Part shown: positions 47,201 to 55,299 of the stretch, piece by piece
Layout: the number at the start of each line of letters is the position of its first letter
Numbering within the stretch: position 1 is the first letter of the stretch
Source: Aselliscus stoliczkanus
Taxonomy: Eukaryota; Chordata; Mammalia; Chiroptera; Hipposideridae
Reading direction: 5' to 3'
Assembly (NCBI GenBank): GCA_033961575.1
Contig: CM066727.1
Span: 186,001-250,000 of the forward strand
Length of the DNA: 64,000 nucleotides
Translations under genes and position numbers: made by a program
Notes under the pieces: generated by a model
Seen by the model: only the letters and a program-made list of their open reading frames with translations
What the model was told of the DNA's origin: nothing
The model's database searches: none

Positions 47201-50200
47201 CTTTGGAGATGAGAAGCTAGGGACAGCTAACCATGTACACCTCAACAGGAAAGAATGTTCGGTCGCTGGTGGCAAATCTACTCAATTCTAAACTCAGTTG
47301 ATTTATAAATTTTTTTTTTTTTTTTTTTTGAGGGCAGTGTCACTGGCCCTCATATGTGGGACCTGAACCGGGGCCGCTGGCGTCCCAAGCCAGCACTCAA
47401 CCACCACGCCACTCGGCCAGCCCTAAACTCAGTTGATTTAAATTGATAAAGTCAGTTGATTTAAATTCTAAAGGTTGGGTATGAAATAGGAATAGTTTTC
47501 TGTTCCATTTTTAATGGCGGCAGGACTGCTTTGTGTGCTGTGGTGTCAGGCAGGAGCCCAGCAGCGTGCTGAGGGGCCAGGCAGGCTACGGGCGAGAAGG
47601 CTCCGCGCCCAAAGGCTCACTCGGCAGCCCAGACCGTCTCCCATCAGGGCACGTGGCTGCGCACGCCTTTCAGAAGCCTATGGAAAAAGAAGGAAATAGG
47701 ACCCTTTCCTTCTGTAACGTTCCACTGAAAAATAAGACCAGAAACGGACATTCACAGTCATGCTCAGTGGGGCCAGTCTGAAGGTGCCCCTCCGCACTCG
47801 GCCCGGTGAAGCAGAGAAAACTCGAAACCTACCACTGACGAACACACACACACACACGCACGCCACCCACACGCCGTCTCACGGACGCCAGGAAACCCTG
47901 CCGCGGTCAGTGCTGGCTCAGAGCCGCCCTTCTGCGGCCTGACATCTGTGCGTCTCATTTTAACAGCCACTTTAAATTTAAATTTTCTTAGGGTCACTGT
48001 ATTTCCCAGAATCTGATATTTCGAATTTTCTCTTTTATGTTTAAACACCTGCCAAATATCTGCCGCCTCAGCATTGTTCTCGGAAACAATATTCAATATG
48101 TATTTTATCCCTTTAACAAGGCACAGTATCTAACCTTTGCCTACAACGTAGGAATAAGTTGATAATAGCACACATCACTTCATGAAAAAGAGAAGTCAGT
48201 ATAGCATGTGTTAATTCGCTCAATGAGTTTCTTAATGAGTTTCGTAACAGAATTATAAATGGAAAAATTAGCAAGATTTAAGCAAGAGTTGGCCAACTGT
48301 CTGAAATATTAAACGGAAAATAGTATTCAAATGGGACATGATTAGAATTTTACACCATGACCAACTGATGTGGTACCCTACCTTAGGAGCAGGTTTACAC
48401 TAAATACTCCATTTTCTCCTTAAAAAAGGAACAAACACCCCAGACTGTGTCCCAGCACTTGCTGCAGGGTTCTACAGCAGCACTCACTGTGTCACTACTT
48501 ACTATTCACACACATGCACACGCAGACACTCAGAGGCCCGTCGCGATATCGCCACTTCAGGAACATGACGGTGGGCCGCAGAATGCCATAAGGGGTGTGG
48601 CCATGAGGCCCCCATAAGACACTGGATGGCAGTGGATGGGGCTCGGCCAGCTGGGACTGAGGCCCACGGACAGGCCCGAGCTCATCCGAGGGGCCCTGGG
48701 GACAGCGTGGCTCAGCTGCTGCTGCCTCCCCTGCGGCTCCCGGGAAGGGGCACCCGGGAGGACCCAGCCTGGCTGTCCTGCAGGGAGCAGCCGACCATCT
48801 GCGTGACAGCACACACTCTGCCTTACCAGCCCACGGTGGCTGCCATGGGCAGACGGGTCAGGTGGCCTCAGTCACCCAGGGTCTGCATATGTGGCAGGGG
48901 AGGCAGTGCGAAAAGCAGTGTCATGGAGGCCCTTGGAGGCTCGGTTCGGCCTGGCACGCAGCCTCAGGAGCATGGAGCAGGGGAAGGGGCTGTGGTGACG
49001 GTGACTCAGGTCCCTGGACAGCGATTACACCTGCTCAGTGCCCCGCGTGGCTAAGGCGAATCCAACTAGAAGGAAAACAAACTGTGCAGATGGATGTGAC
49101 CTCACGAGTGCTATACTCCTGCTAGCAGGTGACTTGGAGGGTGGCCTGTGACGGAGGTGGCGGGAACACTGCACAGGGACCACTCACTCCAGTTCAGTGC
49201 TCAGCTGCAGAGGGCCAGCACAGTGCAAGGGGACCAGGACCAGTGCAGCAAGAGCCCACTCCAGGGAAGCTGACCCACTGGGCAGCTGGACCTCAAGTGG
49301 CCTGAGTACTGAGACCCTCTCCAATGCCAGTGCTGTCACCCCACTACCGGTCCCTTGAGATCTGGCTCCCATGAGTGCCAGCCGCAGGGCACAATGAACT
49401 TAGCTGTGAATTACGTCAGGTGCTCACCCAGTGTCCCATGTAGGAAGGAAGACCCTTAGCTATCCCTTAGGCTTTGGGCCCTTCTTGGGTGTACCTCAGT
49501 TAGGTCAGGACAGTGGGGCATAAAACTGTAGTCTGGGTGCTCACTGAACCTGCTCATATCCACGTGGGAGCCTGCAGCCGTTCATCTACAATCTACACAG
49601 TGACCTGCTGGTCAAGTTCAGGCGGGGCTGGGACAGCACCCATGCCAGTGCTCTAACAGGAAGCAAGGAGTGGGGGGATATCTGCTTTTCTCTACATACA
49701 TTCTGCCCTGCTCACAAATTAGTATCCTTTTCTTATTTTTAGCAAATGCTTATTAACTATACTTTTCACCAGGCTTTTAATTTCAAAGGGTAAAAGCACA
49801 ATCATCTGCAGCTCGCACTCTTGAGCGAGCTCTTAACCAACTGACCCACTCGGCCGGCCCCACAATCATCTGTTTTAAATGTAGAGAAGAAAAAAAAAAT
49901 CATGATCCCAACTACTTCAAGTAACATGAGAAACATACCTAAAACCTTCCCTTTAACCTGAAACCATAAAACTCCCAGAAGAAAACATACAAAAAAACCT
50001 CCTGGGCATCGGTTTTGCTGAAGACTTTTTGGATTTGACACCAACAGCAAAGGCAGCAAAAGCAAAAATAGACAAGTGGGATGACATCAAACTAAAAAGC
50101 TTCTGCATAGAAATGGAAACCATCAACAGAACAAAAAGGCAACCTACTGAATGGGAGAAGATATCTGCAAATCACATATGTGACAAAGGGTTTAAAGTCT

Positions 50201-51880
50201 AAAATATATGAAGAACTCATATAGCTCAGTAATAAAAATGGGCAGAGGACCTGAAGAGACATTTTTCCAAAAAAAGACACACAAGGTAGCCAACAGGTAC
50301 ATGAGAAGGTGCTCAGTGTCACTGATCATCAGGGAAATGCAAATTGCAACCACAGTGAGATGTCACATCACACCTTCCAGAACAGCCATCGTTAAAAAGA
50401 CAACAGAGCAGTGCTGGTGAGGATGTGGCGAAAAGGGGAGAAAAGGCACTGTGGGTGGGGTGTAAGTTGGTGCAAATACTATGGAAAACTGTGGAGGTTC
50501 CTCAAAAAATGAAGAATAGAACTACCTTATGACCCAGCAATTCCACTTCATGGTATTTGTCTGAATGAAATGAAAACACTAACTGGAAAAGATATATGCA
50601 CCTCGTGCTCACTGAAGCATCAGTTACAATAGCAAAGCTATGGATAAAAACCTAAGTGTCCATCTATGGATAAATGGAGGAAGAAGTGGTGCATCCTCAC
50701 AACGCAATATTACTCTACAGTAAAAAAGAACAAACTTTTAGACGACATGGATGGACCTTGAGGGCATTATGCTGAGTGAGATAAGTCAGACTGAGAAAGA
50801 CAGATGACATATCACCTCATTTCTATGTGGAAACTAAAAACAAGACAACAAACCAAACTCACAGACACAGGGAACAGACGGGTGGTTGCCAGAGGCAGTG
50901 AGTGGGAAATGGACTAAATGGATGAAGGGGGTCAAAAGGTACAAACTTCCAGTTATAAAATAACTATGCCCTGGGGATGTCATGTGCAGCATGGTGACTG
51001 TACTCACAATATTGTACTGTATAATTAAAAGTTGCTGAGAGAGTAGATCTTTATCATTCTCATCACAAGAAGAAGACTCTTTTCTGTAACTATGTCAGGT
51101 AATGGATGTTAACTAGACTTATGGTGATTACTCTGCAGGAAGCATGTGCAATATGTGAAGTCATTTTGCTGTACACCTTAAACTTACACAGTGCTGTATG
51201 TCATTTACATCTTAGTAAAGGTGTAAAAAACTAAAACCTTCCTTTTTTTCATTTTAATGTTGATGATTATAAGGTAATATAATGAGAAGATACACGGTTT
51301 GTTGGGCTTTTTATGACATGGGAGTTCTCCGTGTCTTCTGACATTCAATTTTAAGGCACTGCCAGGTTTACCAACTAAATGTATAATGCCCTGCCTTTGT
51401 TACCCGTTAAAAATACATCGTTTAGTAATAAACACTAGAGTGTGCCCGGAGATTTACATACGTGTCAGGTAAACAGCATCACCTCCATTGTACTGATAGA
51501 GAAACTGAGGCTCAGAGAGGCTGTTTAAAGTGGGGAAAGCAAGTGCCAACGTGTACAGGTGGCCACCAGCTGCAGGCCCTGCACCGCCCGCGGGACCGCC
51601 CGCAAAGCCCGGACTCGCTCAGGGGCGGCGCCCGCCGGGTCCCGGGGGGGGGTCCCACAGGCCTTGGGCCCCGGGCCCGCGGGCCCCGCACTCGCCTGGG
51701 GCCTGGGGGCGGCCCCGAACCCCGCGCTGCCGGCGGCCCGGGCCCCGCGCCGGCGCCTTCCCCAGCCCGCGCCCCCGCCCCCGCGGCACCCCGCCCCCGG
51801 CCGCGGCCCCGCAGCCTCCGCGTCTCCCGCGCCCCGCGCAGCCGCCCAGCCCACCTACCCCGCCTCCGCGCCTCCGCCAT
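17225..51880 (-). CDS. ERICH1: ERICH1, glutamate-rich protein 1 (whole spliced gene, six coding exons)
   Basis: Joining the six exons listed below gives 1038 nt, an uninterrupted frame of 345 residues plus stop. The product follows human ERICH1 in order: an N-terminal segment with KVLERLFP, a linker containing [15 protein letters not shown], a basic lysine/arginine-rich part (about residues 110-174), an acidic Glu/Asp/Gly-rich part (about 192-241), the motif [16 protein letters not shown] (about 243-258), an alanine/leucine-rich C-terminal part, and an end with [20 protein letters not shown] recall human ERICH1 as about 443 residues; the missing length falls in the acidic repeats. Two basic clusters (110-124 and 160-174) look like nuclear localisation signals. 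The molecular function of the family is not established, so none is claimed. Every intron is GT-AG and phase 1. Identification is by remembered protein similarity; exon joins were checked by frame arithmetic. Confidence 0.95.
18507..18610 (-). mobile_element. tRNA-derived SINE, short head-type
   Basis: Minus-strand copy with a T-run (A-tail) at the left and GGCCGGCCC at the right, in the region just right of ERICH1 exon 6 (intron 5). Confidence 0.92.
18815..19086 (-). repeat. 42-bp GC-rich minisatellite in ERICH1 intron 5
   Basis: About six copies of a 42-bp unit containing CCCCGCCCACCGGCCGCAGG and CCCGCCAGC, with G/A and C/T variants between copies and one shortened copy. Because 42 is a multiple of three, the array reads as 14-residue peptide repeats in open frames on both strands; these are artefacts. 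It lies about 1.2 kb downstream of exon 5. Confidence 0.93.
19504..20040 (-). repeat. 33-bp GC-rich minisatellite in ERICH1 intron 5
   Basis: About sixteen copies of a roughly 33-bp unit (GGCCCCGCCCCCACCTGCCC then ATCACGCCCTGCC), with shortened variants. It ends about 210 bp from the donor of ERICH1 exon 5. The unit contains a repeated GC box (CCCCGCCC), so the array is a dense set of possible Sp-family sites. It also gives long false open frames. Confidence 0.93.
20252..20443 (-). CDS. ERICH1: ERICH1 coding exon 5
   Basis: 192 nt, residues 258-322. The acceptor is CCGCCCCTAG at 20444 and the donor is GTACGT at 20251. It encodes [20 protein letters not shown], then a helix-like stretch with [20 protein letters not shown], and ends in CALPP. 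It aligns with human LADAAEELLDRL...LLLLQDTERLK...CTMPPD. Codon use is extremely GC-rich because the exon sits in a CpG-rich block beside two minisatellites; several Ala/Arg replacements relative to human may reflect this GC bias. Confidence 0.92.
20444..22825 (-). other. ERICH1 intron 4
   Basis: Begins in the CpG-rich block, then AT-rich. 20.7-21.0 kb has an old L1- or L2-like look (TACAAATTATCTGGTGAAAT, CTTCGAATTCCTTGTTCGGT) that I cannot name. The rest is unique. Confidence 0.7.
22826..23293 (-). CDS. ERICH1: ERICH1 coding exon 4 (basic and acidic regions)
   Basis: 468 nt, residues 102-258, the largest exon. The acceptor follows a T-rich tract ending TTTTTATAG at 23294; the donor is GTACGT at 22825. 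It begins [15 protein letters not shown], contains a probable coiled segment ([14 protein letters not shown]), a second basic cluster ([17 protein letters not shown]), the motif [19 protein letters not shown] and then a Glu/Asp/Gly-rich stretch of about 50 residues. It closes with [14 protein letters not shown]. In human this exon carries repeated acidic units with EEDG-like motifs; here no clear tandem unit remains, so the repeat expansion is absent or lost. Confidence 0.97.
24880..26332 (-). mobile_element. L1 ORF2 C-terminal and 3' fragment in ERICH1 intron 3
   Basis: Minus-strand L1, about 1.45 kb. Read on the minus strand it gives pieces such as [20 protein letters not shown] and other ORF2-end segments, with stops and frameshifts. 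It is interrupted at its right end by the composite SINE at 26333. Confidence 0.9.
26333..26660 (-). mobile_element. Composite tRNA SINE (head plus long body)
   Basis: Minus-strand copy of the long family: tail side TTTAAAGATCTTATTGGGGA, body with GTTGTGGAGGACGTCGCTTC, head at the right end. It is inserted in an L1 fragment and flanked by AAATGGGACTTT direct repeats. Confidence 0.9.
26678..26950 (-). mobile_element. Composite tRNA SINE, 5'-truncated
   Basis: A second copy of the same long family directly right of the previous one, minus strand. It keeps the tail and body but the head is lost. Simple internal duplications of the GCTGCCAGCCACTCACG type expand the body. Confidence 0.85.
28910..29222 (+). 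mobile_element. Multi-part tRNA SINE (at least two tRNA-like units)
   Basis: Plus-strand element of about 310 bp. It starts with a tRNA-like head (GTGGCTCAGCTGGTTAAGAG, B-box GCCAGTTCAATTCC) and later contains a second tRNA-like unit (CGGATGGCTCAGTGGATAGAG, B-box TTGCCGGTTCGAC), ending in an A/C-rich tail. Similar words flank it (AAGATTCAAGAG and GAGATTCAGGAG), a likely target duplication. Confidence 0.88.
30510..30660 (-). mobile_element. tRNA-derived SINE with a second partial head
   Basis: Minus-strand head-type SINE followed at its 5' side by a further tRNA-like fragment (CTCTTAACCAACTGAGCCAC). It lies in ERICH1 intron 3, about 0.6 kb from exon 3. Confidence 0.88.
31237..31371 (-). CDS. 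ERICH1: ERICH1 coding exon 3
   Basis: 135 nt, residues 57-102. The acceptor is TCCTGCAG at 31372 and the donor is GTAAAG at 31236. It encodes [20 protein letters not shown], then [15 protein letters not shown] and a serine/aspartate-rich end (SSSSDDTG). The RRLYT-(x)3-PPEGYVP core matches human ERICH1. It is probably disordered and could be phosphorylated by acidophilic kinases; that is inference from composition only. Phase 1 on both sides. Confidence 0.93.
32325..32578 (-). mobile_element. Two adjacent tRNA-derived SINEs (two types)
   Basis: At 32325-32424 a short head-type SINE, and at 32432-32578 a second type whose body includes CACCTGTTGGCAGCTCAGC and whose head reads CTTAACCAACTGAGCCACTG on the plus strand. 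Both are minus-strand with their own T-runs, so they represent separate insertions in ERICH1 intron 2. Confidence 0.9.
34795..35080 (+). mobile_element. Second copy of the same old repeat, opposite strand
   Basis: GCTGTGGACTGAACCGTGCC, GAAGCCCCAACTCCAGGTGG, AATGAGGTCCTGAGGGTGAG and GACCTTGGACGTCCGGCTCC match the reverse complement type of the element at 13.9 kb. Located in ERICH1 intron 2. Family name uncertain. Confidence 0.55.
35753..36310 (+). mobile_element. Internally deleted Tc1/mariner element
   Basis: About 555 bp with inverted ends TTAAGTTCGCGAACTTGT (35757-35774) and the reverse complement of TTAAGTTCCTGAACTTGT (36306-36289), 16 of 18 matching. Between them lie the middle and C-terminal parts of a mariner transposase; the N-terminal DNA-binding part is deleted. 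Flanks do not show a clear TA duplication. Confidence 0.88.
35795..36305 (+). pseudogene. Mariner transposase relic (N-terminus lost, frameshifted)
   Basis: Pieces in three segments: [17 protein letters not shown] (from about 35794), then after a frame break [12 protein letters not shown] to [31 protein letters not shown] (35865-36131), and in another frame [17 protein letters not shown] and [12 protein letters not shown] (to about 36255). The first two catalytic Asp are kept (FFDIRG, HHDHA). The third, 34 residues later, is Asn (SNFF) instead of the usual Asp (SDFF). Frame breaks, the stop near 36130 and the missing N-terminus make it non-functional. Confidence 0.9.
36940..37590 (-). mobile_element. 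Old L1M-type 3' fragment
   Basis: Minus-strand, recognisable by TTTTTAGAGCAGTGTCAGGA, CACAGAGATTTCCCACACAT, GGTTCCTCCATGTCTTTTCA and GGATGAATAAAGCTGCTCTA. Strongly diverged, so an old mammalian insertion. Confidence 0.8.
38714..38787 (+). repeat. 36-bp perfect tandem duplication
   Basis: Two adjacent copies of a 36-bp unit beginning ACAGAAGTGAGAAGCACAGC, identical to each other, in ERICH1 intron 2. Identity suggests a recent duplication or slippage event. Confidence 0.92.
39950..40380 (+). mobile_element. Composite tRNA SINE, copy 1 of a three-element stack
   Basis: Plus-strand, near full length: GGGCCGGCCGAATGGTGCGG head, GCCAGTGACACTGCC linker, a body with GCTACAGTGAGCGGCCGGCA, then CTGTTCCCCTTCCCCCATT, CCCCAATAAAATC and an A-tail. 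Its body is the reverse complement of the elements at 26.3 and 55.3 kb. Confidence 0.93.
40388..40823 (+). mobile_element. Composite tRNA SINE, copy 2 of the stack
   Basis: Nearly the same as copy 1 along its whole length, including shared private changes in the head (GAAAGTCATTGGCCCC and GGTTCGGGCTCC). The two copies are separated only by the A-tail of copy 1 and a few bases. Confidence 0.93.
40842..40940 (+). mobile_element. Short head-type SINE, copy 3 of the stack
   Basis: Plus-strand head-only SINE ending CACTGCCCTCAAAAGAC. It is flanked on both sides by AATAATAAAAACAG, which also precedes copy 1. Confidence 0.92.
41620..43615 (+). mobile_element. L1 ORF2 C-terminal and 3' fragment, about 2 kb, in ERICH1 intron 2
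   Basis: Plus-strand. Starts in the reverse-transcriptase end (GTCAGTCAAGAAACACAGAG, CTCTGCTTGCAGACGACATG), runs through ACCAATGGGGTAGAAGAAAC and GAAATGCAAATGAGAACCAC, and ends near ATGATAAATCTCAGGTGAAA. Many frameshifts and stops; not active. Confidence 0.88.
45136..45282 (-). CDS. ERICH1: ERICH1 coding exon 2
   Basis: 147 nt, residues 8-57. The acceptor ends CCTTCAG at 45283 and the donor is GTGAGT at 45135. The exon encodes [15 protein letters not shown] followed by a Lys/Pro/Ala-rich stretch and ends IAPLTG. The KVLERLFP segment is the most conserved N-terminal part of the family and may form a short amphipathic helix. Entry and exit phase are both 1, so skipping it would keep the frame. 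Confidence 0.93.
46491..46600 (-). mobile_element. tRNA-derived SINE, short head-type
   Basis: Minus-strand copy flanked by the direct repeat AGGCATCACTTTT, so the ends are well defined. In ERICH1 intron 1. Confidence 0.94.
46671..46698 (+). repeat. (GT)14 microsatellite in ERICH1 intron 1
   Basis: Uninterrupted dinucleotide run of 28 bases, about 70 bp to the right of a SINE. Confidence 0.97.
47305..47424 (-). mobile_element. tRNA-derived SINE, short head-type
   Basis: Minus-strand copy with a long T-run, flanked by TAAACTCAGTTGATTTA on both sides (17-bp target duplication, identical). In ERICH1 intron 1. Confidence 0.95.
49797..49872 (-). mobile_element. 52-bp tail-less SINE-head insertion with 12-bp target duplications
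   Basis: The insert 49809-49860 is only the tRNA-like head (minus strand, from GGGCCGGCCGAGTGGGTCAG to about the anticodon-arm position). It has no 3' body and no A-tail. It is bounded by identical CACAATCATCTG at 49797-49808 and 49861-49872. It lies next to the start of an L1 fragment. Confidence 0.9.
49873..51240 (+). mobile_element. L1 3' fragment in ERICH1 intron 1
   Basis: Plus-strand L1 end: AAACTCCCAGAAGAAAACAT, ATGGGAGAAGATATCTGCAA, TTGAGGGCATTATGCTGAGT and a 3' end near CTTACACAGTGCTGTATGTC. It ends about 300 bp from the CpG island of the ERICH1 promoter. Confidence 0.88.
51859..51880 (-). CDS. ERICH1: ERICH1 coding exon 1 (start codon)
   Basis: The ATG is at 51880-51878 on the minus strand, inside a CpG island. 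It encodes MAEARRR plus the first base of a Val codon and is followed by a GT donor (GTAGG) at 51858-51857. Joined to exon 2 it gives [19 protein letters not shown], the same length before the conserved FV as in the human protein. That equal length and the phase match are why this start was chosen. The context has G at +4 but C at -3, so it is only a moderate initiation context. An exon this small would be missed without the family comparison. Confidence 0.85.
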
Positions 51881-52128
51881 GCGGCTCCCGCGGCCCCAGA
51901 CCCCGGCCCGGCCCGAGTGTCACGCGGCACTTCCGGATCCGCCCTTGTAGCCCCGCCCCCAACAGCAGGCCGCCCAATCCGGAACCAGGTTCTCTGCCGC
52001 TGGATGCCAATCAGCAGCACCCCGGCTTCGGACTGGAGTTTATGGATGCTGTGGGCGTGGCCTCAGGGCAGCGCTGCTCCGCGCATGCTCAGAGGGAAGT
52101 GACTGAATCCCGCGTGCGACAGACGGGG

Positions 52129-52482
52129 TTTCGGAGGGGTCAGCGGGAGGGCATCGGGGAGGGGAGGGGTCAGCGGGGAGGGGAGGGGTGGGGCCAGAGG
52201 GGGGCCTCGGGGAGGGGCGGGGGCAGCGGGGAGGGGCGGGGCGGGGCGAGCGGGGAGGGGCCAGCGGGGAGGGGAGGGGCCAGCGGGGAGGGGAGGGGCA
52301 GCGGGGGTCAGCGGGGAGGGCAGGGGGGGTCAGCGGGGGTCAGCGGGGAGGGGAGGGGAGGGGCCAGCGGGGGGCATCGGGGAGGGGAGGGGTCAGCGGG
52401 GAGGGGAGGGGAGGGGCCAGAGGGGAGGGGGCATCGGGGAGGGGAGGGGCCAGCGGGGAGGGGAGGGGCAGCGGGGCGCAGG
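52129..52482 (+). repeat. G-rich minisatellite (GGGGAGGGG / CAGCG units)
   Basis: An irregular array of roughly 15-20-bp units built from GGGGAGGGGAGGGG joined by TCAGCG, CCAGCG or GCATC. It lies 250-600 bp upstream of the ERICH1 ATG. Many runs of four G on the plus strand could form G-quadruplexes. The long open frames across it in several phases come from the absence of T-rich stop codons and are not genes. Confidence 0.9.
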
Positions 52483-53984
52483 GCGGTGCCTGTGGCGGCT
52501 GCGTGCGGTGCCGGCGCCTTCGGCCTCAGAGCCCCGGGCGCGGCGGGGCAGCGGGCGGGCCTGCTTGGCGCTCTCCCCGCGCCCCGCCCTGAGGAGCCGC
52601 GGCAGTGGGCGCGGTGGGGAAGGAGGCGCGGGGGAAGAGCCCGCAGACCGCCCTGCGAGCTGCGCGCCGCCCCGCGCCCCGCGCGCCTGACTCGCGTGTC
52701 TGTGTCGCGCCGCGGCCGCCTGGGGAGGGCCCCCGCGCCCACGCGCACTGCTTCCCGGCGCGTGGCCCTCCGTGGGCCCGCATCTCCCGCTCCCCCTTCT
52801 TCCTGGGGGACAGCGTGGAGCGCGCGTGTCGAGAGCCCGCCCGTGTCGGGCGCTGTGCCGGCCTCGGGGGCGCCTCCGCGCACGGCCCGCGGAGCGCACG
52901 CGGGTGTGGGGCCGAGAGCGGGGAGATCGGGGGCAGCGGAGGCAGGCCTTGGCGGAGTCTCGGCCAAGAGCGCCGGGACTCGGGGACGGCCGTGCCGCCC
53001 AGCCCCTGGGAGCAGTGCCTCGGATGTGGCCGCATGGAAGGCCAGGCAAGGGAGGGCAGTGCGTCCACTTGATGCGTTCCAGTAAGATGGAAAATCATGG
53101 GCTGGTTTTGACATCTTCCGAAGGTCACTTGAGTCACTGTGCTGAGAGTAGATTTTGGTGGAGGGAGCATGGAAACCGGTTTGGATCCATTGCAATAAAA
53201 AGACCTTGGTGGCCGGCTCGCATCAGGGTGATAGCAGGGGCAGGTGTGAGAAGAGGTGGTCGAACTTGGGATATATTTGAAGATAAAGCAAAAGAGATTT
53301 TTCTGGTTGACCAAGTGTGTGCTGTGGCAGAAGAGAAGTGTGGAGCGGCTTCACGTTTGTGGTCTGGACGCTGGAAGGCTGGACTGAGGATGTGAGGAGC
53401 CCTGAGACGATCATCACTGAGGGCTCATATGCAGTGCTAGGCATGTTAAGTTTGAGGTGCTCGTTAGACATGTACTTGTAGGAATCAGTGAAGCAGTTGA
53501 ACCTGATTTTAGAGTTCAGAAGGCCCAGGTTCAAGATACATAACTGGGTTTGTCTGCATATAGGTGGCATTTAAAGCTATAAGAGGGAGTGAGCGCAGGC
53601 AGGGAAGTGGTCCAAGGAGTGAGCTCTGAGGTGCTCTATCTAACTTTTGGAAAGTGCAGAGGCGAGGAGGTCCCAGCTGTGGCACATGAGAGGTAATGGG
53701 TGGGGAAGAAAGGGAAGGACAGTGAGTTGTCTGGAAACCAAGTCAGAGAAGTCATCGTTTGTCTCAAAGGATGTGATGGGTTATGATGAGGACTGATCAC
53801 GGACAATTGGATTTGTCATGTGCAGGTTATCAGTGATCTTGATTACAGTAATTTTGTTGAAGTGGTAGGGTAAAAGCTTGATGGGGATTTAATAGAATTG
53901 CAGGGGAGAAATTTAAGACATTGAGTGTAGGTCACTCTCTTTTGGGACCAGGGAAATGGGGTAGTAGCTAGAGGGTTTTTAAAG

Positions 53985-55105
53985 ACAGAATACACATACC
54001 ACATACACACATATAATCAAAAGAAGGTTAAAAAAATAAAAAAAGAACACACACAGCAAATTTATATGCTGAAGGACCTGATCAAGTTGAGATTGAAAAA
54101 TGAGCACAAATGACAAGATTGAAAAGTGGGCCAAAGACCTTAACAGAGAAAGAAGATATACAGATGGTAAGTAAGCATATGAAACAATGCTCCACATCAT
54201 ATATCATCAAGAAAATGCAAATTCAACTAACGACACACCACTGCACACCTGTTAGAATAGCCAAAATCCGGACACTGACAAAATCAAGTGCAGGTGAGGC
54301 TGTGGAGTCACAGGAACTCTCTCACTGCTGGTAGGAAAGCAAATGGTGCAGCCACTTGGAGGACAGTTGGTTTGTTACCTAACTAAACACACTCTCACCA
54401 TGTGACCCAGAAGTCACGCTCCACGGTATTTATCCAAGTGAGTTAAGAACTTACGGCACACAAACACCTGCACATGGAGTTACAGCAGCTTTACTAGTAA
54501 TCACCAAAATGTGAAAGCAACCGAGACATCCTTCAGCAAGGTGATGATGGATAAACGGTGGTCCGTCCAGACAGAGGAATATTATTCAGCTAAAAGGAAA
54601 TGAGCTCTCAAGCCATGAAAAGATATGGAGGGACCTGAAATGCATATGACTGAGTGAAAGAAGTCAATCTGAAAAGACTACATACTGTAGGATTCCAACT
54701 CTATGACATTCTGGAAAAGGAACAACTATGGGGACCTTAAAGAGATCAACTATTTCCAAGGGTTGAGGGGAGGAGTGAACGGGGAGCACAGGGGATGTTT
54801 AGGGCAGTGAGACTCCTCTGTGTGACACTGTGATGGTGGGTACAGGTCATTACACATCTGTTGAAACCCACAGAAAGAGCGACACCAAGAGTGACCTGAT
54901 GTGAACTGTAGACCCTGGGTGAATGATGTGTCAATACAGGTTCATCAGTTGTCACAAATGTCCCATTTGGGGGGCTGTTGATGGTAGGGAGGCTATGGCT
55001 CTGGGGGGAGGGTGCGTATATGGGAACTCTGTACCTTCCTCTCAGTTTTGCTGTGATCCTGACACTGCTCTTAAATATAGTCTATTTTTAAAAAGTAGAT
55101 GGTGC
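53985..55105 (+). mobile_element. L1 3' fragment, intergenic
   Basis: Plus-strand L1 end with AAAGTGGGCCAAAGACCTTA, AAGAAAATGCAAATTCAACT, GATGATGGATAAACGGTGGT. Frames broken; followed by the composite SINE at 55.3 kb. Confidence 0.85.
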
Positions 55106-55299
55106 AAGAGAGAGAATACATGCTTCAACGTTCCCACCCGTGTTCAAGCCTTCTCTGGACTTCCTGATCTGACAATAAAATCTTCCCAGAAACCACGTTT
55201 TTTTCCTTAATCCCCATTCTTTCATCTTTTTTTTTTTTAGAAATATTTTTCAATTCTATTTTATTTTATTTTTTATATTTTATTTATATTTTTTAAAGA

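Larger units (their letters stand above)
45283..51858 (-). other. ERICH1 intron 1
   Basis: Contains SINEs at 46.5, 47.3 and 49.8 kb, a (GT)14 tract and an L1 at 49.87-51.24 kb. The stretches 45.3-46.4, 47.45-49.8 kb show no recognised exon. Confidence 0.7.
51500..53070. promoter_or_regulatory. CpG island at the ERICH1 promoter
   Basis: Dense CpG and GC content from just inside ERICH1 intron 1, across the ATG and upstream. It contains many GC-box-like CCGCCC and GGGCGG words and no obvious TATA box, typical of a broad housekeeping promoter. The minus-strand ERICH1 start lies at 51880. A G-rich array sits upstream at 52129-52482. A divergent plus-strand transcript is possible but I see no spliced coding potential supporting one. 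Confidence 0.85.

Noticed and set aside
51559..53085. 508-codon open frame on the plus strand and long minus-strand frames over the first CpG island
   Set aside because: The frames run through a G-rich tandem array and CpG island with few stops in any phase, encode Gly/Arg/Ala/Pro low-complexity strings, overlap each other on both strands and cover the real ERICH1 exon 1.
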